Positions 1 through 6,452 of a stretch of DNA of 18,090 nucleotides are shown one piece after another. The position numbers and the translations under genes were made by a program. The stretch comes from Phycisphaeraceae bacterium. GTDB lineage: Bacteria; Planctomycetota; Phycisphaerae; Phycisphaerales; Phycisphaeraceae. Numbering within the stretch: the stretch's first letter is position 1; each line of letters opens with the position of its first letter. Below the pieces are notes generated by a model. It did no database searches, had not been told where the DNA came from, and worked only from the letters and a program-made list of their open reading frames with translations. Where the stretch lies: the NCBI GenBank assembly GCA_029260695.1, contig JAJDCT010000169.1, positions 1 to 18,090 of the forward strand, written 5' to 3'.

Positions 1-14
1 ACGCGAATCAAGCA

Positions 15-61
15 GGGCGATCCGAGGGGCGATCCGGGGGGTGATCCGGGGGCATCCGGGG
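15..61. repeat. Degenerate G-rich tandem repeat, about four units
   Basis: Four imperfect copies of an 11-12 base unit around the core GATCCG follow one another, each flanked by runs of G; the last copy has CATCCG. The unit boundaries are blurred by varying G-run length. No reading frame with coding character crosses it. It looks like a decayed simple-sequence repeat in intergenic DNA; no function can be assigned. Confidence 0.55.
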
Positions 62-72
62 TGGTCTTGGGC

Positions 73-159
73 GATCTACAGATAGACAGGATGAGCAGGA
101 TCGTAATACGATAAGACGGGTCATCCTCTAATCCTGTTCATCCTGTTAATCCGTGGATC
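73..159. repeat. 29-base imperfect inverted repeat with ACAGGAT-type arms
   Basis: The left arm is 73-101 and the right arm 131-159, separated by 29 bases. By hand alignment 24 of 29 positions pair. The core ACAGGATGAGCAGGAT (86-101) faces ATCCTGTTCATCCTGT (131-146) with one mismatch. Each arm itself contains two CAGGAT/ATCCTG words. Transcribed in either direction it could fold into a long stem. No gene lies inside. It could be a mobile or recurrent intergenic element or a binding site array; neither is proven. Confidence 0.6.
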
Positions 160-174
160 TTTGCTCTGTTCGTA

Positions 175-224
175 TTCGCGTTTATTGGCGTTCATTCGCG
201 GCTAATCTTCTTCGCGCCTTTGCG
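175..224. repeat. TTCGCG-type short repeats, partly with 10-base period
   Basis: Words TTCGCG, TTGGCG and TTCGCG begin at 175, 185 and 195, exactly ten bases apart, followed by TTCGCG at 211 and TTTGCG at 219. The block sits directly beside the inverted repeat at 73-159 and before the htpX terminator. It does not resemble coding sequence. I have the impression that similar strings occur in intergenic DNA of unrelated environmental bacteria, but this was not checked. Confidence 0.5.
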
Positions 225-241
225 GTTTTCCCGCTGATCTG

Positions 242-272
242 AAAAAGCCCCGCCCCAGAAGGGCGACGGGGC
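242..272 (-). terminator. Intrinsic terminator downstream of htpX
   Basis: Read on the minus strand, GCCCCG (272-267) pairs with CGGGGC (252-247), an inner CCC/GGG pair tightens the stem, and a run of five T (246-242) follows at once. This is a textbook Rho-independent terminator and fits the end of htpX transcription about 80 bases after its stop codon. Confidence 0.85.
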
Positions 273-298
273 GGAGGGAGAAAGAATCCAGGTTGGTC

Positions 299-322
299 GG
301 CTAACCCCTGCTTGGGTTAGCC
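299..322. other. Perfect 9-bp hairpin in the htpX 3' region
   Basis: GGCTAACCC (299-307) and GGGTTAGCC (314-322) are exact reverse complements around a six-base loop. There is no T run directly next to it on either strand, so it is unlikely to terminate by itself. It lies between the htpX stop and the terminator at 242-272, and a smaller CCCCGG/CCGGGG hairpin sits between it and the stop. It may protect the mRNA 3' end or help termination. Confidence 0.6.
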
Positions 323-352
323 CGTGATCCCCGGGGCCTCCGGGGGGGTGTC

Positions 353-1186
353 TCAGGCCAGTTCACGCAGCTTGGCGACGCGGTCGGCGGTGCTGGGGTG
401 GGTCCGGAACAGGCCTGCCAGGGCGCGTCCGCCGGCAAAAGGTTGCACGATGAACATGTGGTTCTGCGTGGGCATCTGATTATCCATCGGCACACGGCGA
501 GCGGTGGCTTCAAGTTTCTGTAATGCGGAGATCAGCCCGTGGGGGGTCCCCGCGATGGCGGCACCGTCGGCATCAGCCACATATTCCCGGCTTCGGCTGA
601 TCGCCATCTGGATAATCCCCGCCGCGATCGGTGCCAGGACCACGAAAAGCAGGGCCAGCAACGGGTTTACGTCCCGGCTACGTCCGCCGAACATGAACAC
701 CCAGCCCAGCGCGCTGATCGCCCCGGCGATCGTGGCGGCGACCGTGGAGGTCAGGGTGTCACGGTTCTTGACGTGAGCCAACTCATGGGCCATCACGCCT
801 TCAAGCTCGTCGTAGGTCAACAGCGAAAGCGCCCCCTGTGTCACAGCCACGGCGGCGTGCTTTGGGTTACGTCCGGTGGCGAATGCGTTGGGTGCCTGCT
901 GCGGGCAGACGAAGACGCGCGGCATTGGGAGCCCGGCGTTTTGCGACAGCCGGCCGACCATCTCGATCAGATCGGGCGCGGTCTTACCATCGACCTGTTT
1001 GCCGCGCATTGTTGCGATAGCGATTTTATCGCTGTGGAAGTAGGCGATCACGTTGCCTATCCCACCGATCACGAAGGCGAAGACAACGCCCTGTGCGCCG
1101 CCGAACAGGTAGCCGGCCAACAGGATCAGGCCGAACATCAGGCCCAGCAGGATCGCGGTCTTGGTGTTGTTTACGAATTGGGTCAT
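353..1186 (-). CDS. htpX: HtpX-family membrane zinc metalloprotease (M48)
   Basis: A 277-residue M48 peptidase that, in this family, degrades misfolded membrane proteins on the cytoplasmic side of the inner membrane. The zinc site is visible as HELAH at residues 134-138, with the third ligand probably E201 in SREYVADADG. Two N-terminal membrane segments (about 10-28 and 31-50) and two after the active site (about 146-167 and 176-196) match HtpX, and the C-terminal FRTHPSTADRV motif is also typical. The start is supported by AGGAG nine bases upstream of the ATG. It has its own terminator on the left and a 162-base gap on the right, so it is probably a separate transcription unit and not part of the polysaccharide locus. 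Confidence 0.95.
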   Translation of the reverse strand: MTQFVNNTKTAILLGLMFGLILLAGYLFGGAQGVVFAFVIGGIGNVIAYFHSDKIAIATMRGKQVDGKTAPDLIEMVGRLSQNAGLPMPRVFVCPQQAPNAFATGRNPKHAAVAVTQGALSLLTYDELEGVMAHELAHVKNRDTLTSTVAATIAGAISALGWVFMFGGRSRDVNPLLALLFVVLAPIAAGIIQMAISRSREYVADADGAAIAGTPHGLISALQKLEATARRVPMDNQMPTQNHMFIVQPFAGGRALAGLFRTHPSTADRVAKLRELA

Positions 1187-1209
1187 GTGTCGGTCACTCC
1201 TGATTTAAG

Positions 1210-1232
1210 CAGGGCGTCACACCGACACCCTG
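1210..1232. promoter_or_regulatory. Inverted repeat just upstream of the htpX ribosome binding site
   Basis: CAGGGCGTC (1210-1218) and GACACCCTG (1224-1232) pair over nine positions, one of them G-T, around a five-base centre. It lies 24-46 bases upstream of the htpX ATG. It may be a 5' UTR hairpin or a repressor site. No confident -35/-10 pair was recognised in the 162-base gap 1187-1348, which otherwise shows only a short GGTGCATC direct repeat near 1280. Confidence 0.4.
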
Positions 1233-1348
1233 CATCAACGGGTATTTCTACGCAAAGCCCGTGCCCCGGTTCTGGGCAGGTGCATCGGTGCATCCCCGTC
1301 ATTGGGTATATGCTGTGATAGCCCGTAACAGTTGGTTTATTAAGGGAT

Positions 1349-2212
1349 TTACCCGCTAAACGGGTCGAAGGGCAGGGCGGCCATTTTCCAGGCGGCGACA
1401 GCCATCAGGGCGATGAACGCGAGCCTGACCTGCCGTAGCGGCAGGCTGTGGGTCAGCGAGGCCCCCAGGCGTGCGCCGGCCCAGGCCGTGGGCGCGAGCA
1501 TCGCCGCGATCACCAGACTCATCCGCCAATCGATGTGGCTGGTCCCGTTGGCGTGCTGGGCGAGTGTGGCGTTTTTGTAAATCGCGCCGATGGTTGCGCT
1601 GATGCAAATGATGGCGGACGAGTTGGCGATGCAGTTTCGCAGGGGGAGCTTTAGAAGCAGTTGTTGCAAGGGGACTGCGATCGCGCCGCCGCCGACGCCC
1701 AGAAGACCGGCGATCGAGCCCATTACCGCACCGACGGCCGACCCTGTTGCCGGTGTGATCCTTCGGCCGTCCATGTTCTCCGCTGGGTTTTTGTCGCGCA
1801 GCTTCTGCACGTTCATCACGATCACATAGACCAGGAACACCGCCAGCAGCCGACCTAGCCATCTCCCGCCGTCGGCACCTTCGAAGACAGGCAGGTTACT
1901 CACCCAGACCCCGGCTATGACACACACCAACGAAGCGGGCAGCATCCACATTAGCGCGTCGGGGACCAGTGCGTCGGCCTTGCGGTGACGCAGCGTCGCG
2001 GGCACGGAGACGATGACGTTCACGATCATCGCCGCCGCCTGGAACAGGTGTTGGTTCGGCTCGGGTGTGCGGTCGAAGGAAAACAGGATTGCCAGCCCGG
2101 GGATCATCACGACGCTGCCGCCGACACCCAGCATCCCCCCGAGTATGCCCGCGATCACGCCGAGTAGTACCAGCGAGATCAATACGACGGGATCGGATAG
2201 CAGCAGGGACAT
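1349..2212 (-). CDS. TauE/SafE-family permease
   Basis: A 287-residue polytopic membrane protein with the internal duplication of the TauE/SafE (former DUF81) family: GGMLGVGG at 25-32 opens the first half and GLLGVGGG at 169-176 the second, each followed by a hydrophobic span. Members move sulfite, organosulfonates or other small anions across the inner membrane; the substrate cannot be read from the sequence. It lies 18 bases behind the glycosyltransferase at 2231-3394 on the same strand and is probably co-transcribed with it. That position next to a sulfotransferase-rich locus makes a role in sulfur supply or sulfite removal attractive, but this is inference. Confidence 0.88.
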   Translation of the reverse strand: MSLLLSDPVVLISLVLLGVIAGILGGMLGVGGSVVMIPGLAILFSFDRTPEPNQHLFQAAAMIVNVIVSVPATLRHRKADALVPDALMWMLPASLVCVIAGVWVSNLPVFEGADGGRWLGRLLAVFLVYVIVMNVQKLRDKNPAENMDGRRITPATGSAVGAVMGSIAGLLGVGGGAIAVPLQQLLLKLPLRNCIANSSAIICISATIGAIYKNATLAQHANGTSHIDWRMSLVIAAMLAPTAWAGARLGASLTHSLPLRQVRLAFIALMAVAAWKMAALPFDPFSG

Positions 2213-2230
2213 GTTGCTTAGGTTCCGGGA

Positions 2231-3394
2231 CTAGGTGGCGGGTGACGTGTGGACCTTGGACTCGACTGCCGACAGTCGATCGGGCACAGGCCGGCCCGCT
2301 AACTCATAACACATCTTCTCGTATTGATCGGTCACACGCTCCCAAGAGTAGACTTTGGCGGCGTGTTCGGCGGCGCGGGTGCGGTAGCCCTCGACCTCCT
2401 GGGGCTGGTTCAAAACATGATCGAGTACCGCCTTAAGTGCCTCGGCCCCGCCCGCCCCATCGTAGCCCAAGCCGCTGGCGTCGATGGTCTGGAGGTTGAC
2501 AGGGGTGTCGTTGACGATGCAGCAGTTGCCCATGGCCATCGCCTCAATCAGTGCCGGGTGCGTGCCACCGACGCCGGTGGTCGCGACGTAGGCGTAGGCG
2601 TTGGAGCCCAGTTCGCTGTAGCCTTCGCCGAAGACGTACCCGGTGAAGATGATCCGCTCATCTGCACCGGCGAGGTCGCGTAGCTGCTGCTGATATTCCT
2701 CTGCGTAAGGCGCGTCCCCCACGATGACGCACTTCATACTGGTGTCGGTTTTGGTAAACGCTTCAACCAGGTGGTGGGCGTTGTTCTCCGGGACGAGCCT
2801 CCCGACAAAGAGGATGTATTTTTGGTGTTCCAGCCCGAACTGTTTAAGCGTCTCGCCCGGGGGGAGCTTGTCGATGTCCGAGCCGTAGACGATGTAGGGC
2901 GGGGCCTTGCCGGTCTTGTCTTTGTAGTAGGCCTGCACCAGCGGGCTGTCGGTCAGGTAAAGGGTCGGCCCAAACTGCGCGAACCACTCGGCGAATTGGA
3001 TATACCGCTTGGCGAGGCTGTTCCATTTGTCGCGCTTCCAGTCGAGCCCGTCGACATTCAGGGCGGTCCGGGTCCCGATCAGCCGAGGTATCCATGTCAC
3101 CGGGCTGTTGCCTGCGATGAAGTAGAGCCCGACGTGGTAGCCCTCTTTAAGGGCGTGCAGCGAGGAGAGGAAGCTGTGGAACAACGTGTCCAGGTACTTG
3201 TTTTGGATGGTTGGGAGTTTGACCAGACGCATGCCCATGTAGGTGTCGCTGGGGTGGTCGATGTGGTGCGACCGGCAGTAGACGGTCACGTCGTGACCTC
3301 GTTGGGCGAGGCGTTGGCCGAGTTGCTCGACGCAGGTCTCGAACCCGCTGTAGCTTGCGGGGATACCCCGTGTGCCGAGCAAAGCGATCTTCAT
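2231..3394 (-). CDS. DUF1972/GT4-type glycosyltransferase
   Basis: A 387-residue glycosyltransferase with a GT-B layout. The N-terminal KIALLGTRGIPASYSGFET segment is the hallmark of the DUF1972 domain, found in rhamnosyltransferase-like enzymes of surface-glycan clusters. The C-terminal half holds the nucleotide-sugar region: ILFVGRL near residue 200 and the GT4-type HPALIEAMAMGN segment near 290. It should add one sugar to the lipid-linked repeat unit in the cytoplasm; donor and acceptor are unknown. The ATG at 3394 is chosen. An in-frame TTG at 3418 would add eight residues but lies very close to a TATACT box at 3432-3427. Divergent from the sulfotransferase at 3511; followed by the TauE/SafE permease. 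Confidence 0.88.
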   Translation of the reverse strand: MKIALLGTRGIPASYSGFETCVEQLGQRLAQRGHDVTVYCRSHHIDHPSDTYMGMRLVKLPTIQNKYLDTLFHSFLSSLHALKEGYHVGLYFIAGNSPVTWIPRLIGTRTALNVDGLDWKRDKWNSLAKRYIQFAEWFAQFGPTLYLTDSPLVQAYYKDKTGKAPPYIVYGSDIDKLPPGETLKQFGLEHQKYILFVGRLVPENNAHHLVEAFTKTDTSMKCVIVGDAPYAEEYQQQLRDLAGADERIIFTGYVFGEGYSELGSNAYAYVATTGVGGTHPALIEAMAMGNCCIVNDTPVNLQTIDASGLGYDGAGGAEALKAVLDHVLNQPQEVEGYRTRAAEHAAKVYSWERVTDQYEKMCYELAGRPVPDRLSAVESKVHTSPAT

Positions 3395-3426
3395 ATTTTG
3401 CTTGTTGGGGTTCTTCAAGGCGGGAC

Positions 3427-3432
3427 AGTATA
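3427..3432 (-). promoter_or_regulatory. Possible -10 box for the DUF1972 glycosyltransferase
   Basis: On the minus strand TATACT lies about 33 bases upstream of the chosen ATG at 3394. No good -35 hexamer was found 16-18 bases further upstream, so this is a weak call. The divergent intergenic stretch 3395-3510 also has a small GGCGG/CCGCC hairpin (3484-3500 area) just in front of the sulfotransferase start. Confidence 0.3.
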
Positions 3433-3510
3433 GGGGATCGGCCTTGAGCGCATCGGTGGGCGGGCCTACGATGGCGCGCCGCTGGCGGTTTTACGCCGCC
3501 GGTGCTGCTC

Positions 3511-4440
3511 ATGAACGAAAAGACGCTACCCAATCTGATTATCGCCGGTGTAAACAAGGCCGGGACCACCTCGCTGTATGCGTACCTCGGCCAGCACCCG
3601 CAGGCCGGGGCGTCGGCGGTGAAGGAGACCTGCCACTTCCTGCCGCTGCGCTACGGCGAGCCGATGCCGGCGATCGAGGCGTACCACGCCCAGTTCGCCC
3701 GGGTCGTAGATAAGCCCCTGAGGTTCGAGTCCACACCGGGGTACTTCTATGGCGCGCAGGTGTTGATCGATGGGCTTACCAGGACGCTGGGGGCGGACGT
3801 GAAGATCGTCTTGATCTTCCGTGAACCGGTGGGTCGGCTGGTCTCGTTCTTCAACTTCAAGAAGAGCACGCTCGAACTCCCGGCAGACCTGACGCTTAAG
3901 GATTATGTCGAACGCTGCGGTGCCATGGAAGATGGCGCGTTGTGTGAGCGGGAGAATAACCCGTGGTTCGGGCTGGAAGGCGGGAAGTACGCCGACTATT
4001 TACGGCCGTGGGTCGACACGTTTGGTGATCGGCTGAAGGTTTTGTTCACTGATGACCTGCACAGCGATCCGCGGGGTGTGCTTCGGAATGTGTTCACATT
4101 TGCGGGTGTTGATCCCGGCGAGGCTGATCGGATTATTCTGACGCGGGAGAACAAGAGCACGGACTACCGTTTCGCCGGGGTGCAGCGGTTGGCATTGGCG
4201 ATGAACCATGTGGGCGAACGGTTCTGGCGTTCGCACCCGAAGATTAAGCGCTCTGTTCGGCGGGTGTATTACGCGATCAACGGCCGGGCATTTGAGGCGG
4301 GAGATGACCCGGCCGTACTCGAAGAGCTGCGTCGTTTCTATGAGCCGTACAACGACCGTCTGGCTAAGCAGCTCCGCGCTGCGGGGTATGACAAACTCCC
4401 GGACTGGCTGACGCAGAGCGCGGCGGGGGGGGCGGTATGA
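3511..4440 (+). CDS. Sulfotransferase 1, NDST-like (Sulfotransfer_1 type)
   Basis: A 309-residue cytosolic sulfotransferase expected to move sulfate from PAPS to a sugar hydroxyl or amino group. The 5'-phosphosulfate loop is NKAGTTS at residues 15-21 and the 3'-phosphate site is REPVGRLVS at 104-112. ESTPGYFY and, later, GGKYADYLRPW with FTDDL are typical of the heparan N-sulfotransferase-like bacterial group. The ATG at 3511 is preferred; a GTG at 3502 would add only three residues. It shares the most sequence with the sulfotransferase at 10904-11845 (LIIAG, AGTTSL, YLG-x-HP, REP-x-x-RL). It is translationally coupled to the next gene by an ATGA overlap. Confidence 0.9.
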   Translation: MNEKTLPNLIIAGVNKAGTTSLYAYLGQHPQAGASAVKETCHFLPLRYGEPMPAIEAYHAQFARVVDKPLRFESTPGYFYGAQVLIDGLTRTLGADVKIVLIFREPVGRLVSFFNFKKSTLELPADLTLKDYVERCGAMEDGALCERENNPWFGLEGGKYADYLRPWVDTFGDRLKVLFTDDLHSDPRGVLRNVFTFAGVDPGEADRIILTRENKSTDYRFAGVQRLALAMNHVGERFWRSHPKIKRSVRRVYYAINGRAFEAGDDPAVLEELRRFYEPYNDRLAKQLRAAGYDKLPDWLTQSAAGGAV

Positions 4441-5450
4441 TCGCGCAACTCGATGCCGACTACATCAAGACACGGCCGACCAAGGCGGCGTCACGTCTGG
4501 TGGCGCACCTGTTACTACAGGGTCGTCCGCTGACGACTTCGATGCGCTGGCTCAACCCGTTATTGATGGCACAGTACGGCTTGATTAAGCGGTTGCCGAT
4601 GCCGCGTAAGGTTGTTTCGCCGGTCTTCGTTTTGGGCACGGGGCGCAGCGGGACGACGATCCTGGGCAAAGTCCTGGGGATGCACCGGGACATGCTGTTC
4701 CTCAACGAACCCAAGGCGATGTGGCATTCGGCGTGTGTGTTAGACGATGTGATGGGCAGCTACCAGCTCGGTGAGGCCAGTTACACGCTGGATTCTACGC
4801 AGGCCGACGAGGCCACATCGCGCGCAATACGTCGGATCTACAGCTATGCGCTATTGGTCACAGGATCCGGGCGTGTGCTGGACAAGTATCCGGAGATGAT
4901 CTTCCGTGTGCCGTTCGTCAGGGCGGTATTCCCCGACGCGAAGATGCTGTTTCTGGTACGCAACGGCTACGATGCGCTGCGTTCGATCGCTACCTGGTCG
5001 AAAAGAGCGGGGAGGAAGTCGTCCGGGGGGATCGAAGACTGGTGGGGGTTAGATAAACGAAAGTGGAATCTGTTGGTCCGGGACGTTGTGGCGAAAGATG
5101 ATGATCTGGCGGATCGTGCGGAAGCGATTTCAGGGTTGACCCGTCACGAAGACATGGCTGCGGTCGAGTGGGCGGTGACGATGCGCACGGGCCTACGATT
5201 GATGGAAGAGCAGCCGGGTCTGCTCTACACGGTACACTACGAAGCGCTATGCGGGGAACCGGGGCCGGCGCTGTGTGGGGTGTGTGATTATTGCAACCTG
5301 TCGGACGACCCGAAGTTTCTCGCTTATGCCCAGCGCACACTGTCGCCCGTCCCCGCCAGGCCTGCGGCGGAACTCGACCCGCTGATACGCGATGTTTTTG
5401 AAGACACGATGCGCCGGCTGGATTACCCGGTCGATCCCTCACCGGCTTAG
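4437..5450 (+). CDS. Sulfotransferase 2 (Sulfotransfer_3 type)
   Basis: A 337-residue protein with an amphipathic, basic N-terminal extension of about 60 residues and then a sulfotransferase domain. The PAPS loop is GTGRSGTTI at about 67-75 and the 3'-phosphate region VRNGYDALRS at 174-183, where the more usual D-P-R is replaced by N-G-Y. The ATG overlaps the stop of sulfotransferase 1 (ATGA) and is preceded by a long G run that can serve as ribosome binding site. A CGVCDYC cluster near residue 280 is unusual and could bind metal or form a disulfide. Its last 12 bases overlap the convergent sulfotransferase 3. Acceptor unknown. Confidence 0.85.
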   Translation: MIAQLDADYIKTRPTKAASRLVAHLLLQGRPLTTSMRWLNPLLMAQYGLIKRLPMPRKVVSPVFVLGTGRSGTTILGKVLGMHRDMLFLNEPKAMWHSACVLDDVMGSYQLGEASYTLDSTQADEATSRAIRRIYSYALLVTGSGRVLDKYPEMIFRVPFVRAVFPDAKMLFLVRNGYDALRSIATWSKRAGRKSSGGIEDWWGLDKRKWNLLVRDVVAKDDDLADRAEAISGLTRHEDMAAVEWAVTMRTGLRLMEEQPGLLYTVHYEALCGEPGPALCGVCDYCNLSDDPKFLAYAQRTLSPVPARPAAELDPLIRDVFEDTMRRLDYPVDPSPA

Positions 5451-6452
5451 GCGTCGGCGTAGCGATTCGCGCAGGCTTTTAATACGATGGAAGTTCAACA
5501 GCAGTGCCAATGCACTCTTGAATACCCACGTCATCCGGCACCACGCCAGCGCCAGCAAAGATGCACATATAGGTTCGGCGGTGTAGCCGTGTCGGGTCAT
5601 ATGCCCGCCGGTGATGTGTTGGCAGATCGCCAACTCGGTCGGCGTCAGCCCGCCTTGTTTCCATCGGGCGGTAGCGGTGGGGTCAAGCCCGCGCTCGCTT
5701 GGGCGGTCCTGTTCGTGTGAGGACCCGACCCTTGGCACGTCCAGCATTGCCGGGTCGTATTCAAGTTCAGCTGTGGCACACACTTCTTTAAGCACGGCCT
5801 GGGGGTCTGTAATCAGGTCTTCGAACCGCAGCACGCAGACACGCGGATCGTCGGCGTATTTGTCGCCGGCCGCGATGCCGCTGCGCCACAGCAGGCAGAT
5901 CGTGATCGGGTGATAGCCCGCCCAGGTTCTAAGTGCGTTCCACCACGGCGTACTTTTTGCGCCTAGCTGCCGACGCTTCCATCGGTTCTTCTGCGATAAC
6001 ATCACGTCGCGGGGGTCTCGCACCATCACCACGAACTTTGCATCGGGGTAGAGCTTCAGCAACTCGTCGAGGTAATAGAGGTTCCGAGGCGTCTGGTCAC
6101 AGCCGATCTGTTTGCTGTGTAATGACAACTCATTGGCGATGAATGCGTCGAACAAGGAGGGGGGTGTCGTCAAGGGCGCGGGGATCAGGTCGACGATGGC
6201 GGACGCTTCCTGCGTGTATTCTTTGGACTTCGTCTGTGAGTAGTATCCGTCACGCTGGATTGTCAGCAGGCGTGCCGCCAATGCGGTGGCATCTTCACGA
6301 GTAATCGCTTGCGGATCAGATGCGGGAGCCCACAGCTGCTCGAAGAAGTGTAACTCGTGAAATGTGAAGACCGACTGGTGCCCGCCCAGAACCCTGCCCA
6401 TCATGGTCGTACCGCTACGGCTGTTACCGACGACGAAGATCATCCGTCCCAT
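5439..6452 (-). CDS. Sulfotransferase 3 (Sulfotransfer_3 type)
   Basis: A 337-residue sulfotransferase. The PAPS loop NSRSGTTMM is at residues 10-18 and the 3'-phosphate site VRDPRDVMLS at 144-153, both close to consensus; CDQTPRN (118-124) is a further family landmark. It is the last gene of the long minus-strand operon. Two starts are possible: ATG 6452, used here, or ATG 6443, which would make an exact ATGA overlap with the preceding glycosyltransferase and remove three residues. Its 3' end overlaps that of sulfotransferase 2 on the other strand by 12 bases, so no ordinary terminator can sit between them. Confidence 0.88.
   Translation of the reverse strand: MGRMIFVVGNSRSGTTMMGRVLGGHQSVFTFHELHFFEQLWAPASDPQAITREDATALAARLLTIQRDGYYSQTKSKEYTQEASAIVDLIPAPLTTPPSLFDAFIANELSLHSKQIGCDQTPRNLYYLDELLKLYPDAKFVVMVRDPRDVMLSQKNRWKRRQLGAKSTPWWNALRTWAGYHPITICLLWRSGIAAGDKYADDPRVCVLRFEDLITDPQAVLKEVCATAELEYDPAMLDVPRVGSSHEQDRPSERGLDPTATARWKQGGLTPTELAICQHITGGHMTRHGYTAEPICASLLALAWCRMTWVFKSALALLLNFHRIKSLRESLRRRLSR

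Noticed and set aside
15..61. Possible CRISPR-like array
   Set aside because: Units are 11-12 bases, contiguous and without spacers, so this is a simple tandem repeat.
299..322. Perfect hairpin as the main htpX terminator
   Set aside because: No T run follows it on the minus strand; the hairpin at 247-272 with five T residues fits better.
539..1318. Long plus-strand open frame opposite htpX
   Set aside because: It lies over a certain M48 protease gene, and its translation is rich in Gly, Asp, Gln and His with no domain; typical antisense shadow in GC-rich DNA.
2771..3433. 220-residue plus-strand frame opposite the DUF1972 glycosyltransferase
   Set aside because: No recognisable motif, and the minus strand carries a clear GT-B enzyme over the same bases.
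4990..5442. 150-residue minus-strand frame opposite sulfotransferase 2
   Set aside because: Low-complexity Pro/Arg/Ser product without a domain, lying over a well-supported plus-strand gene that is coupled to its upstream neighbour.
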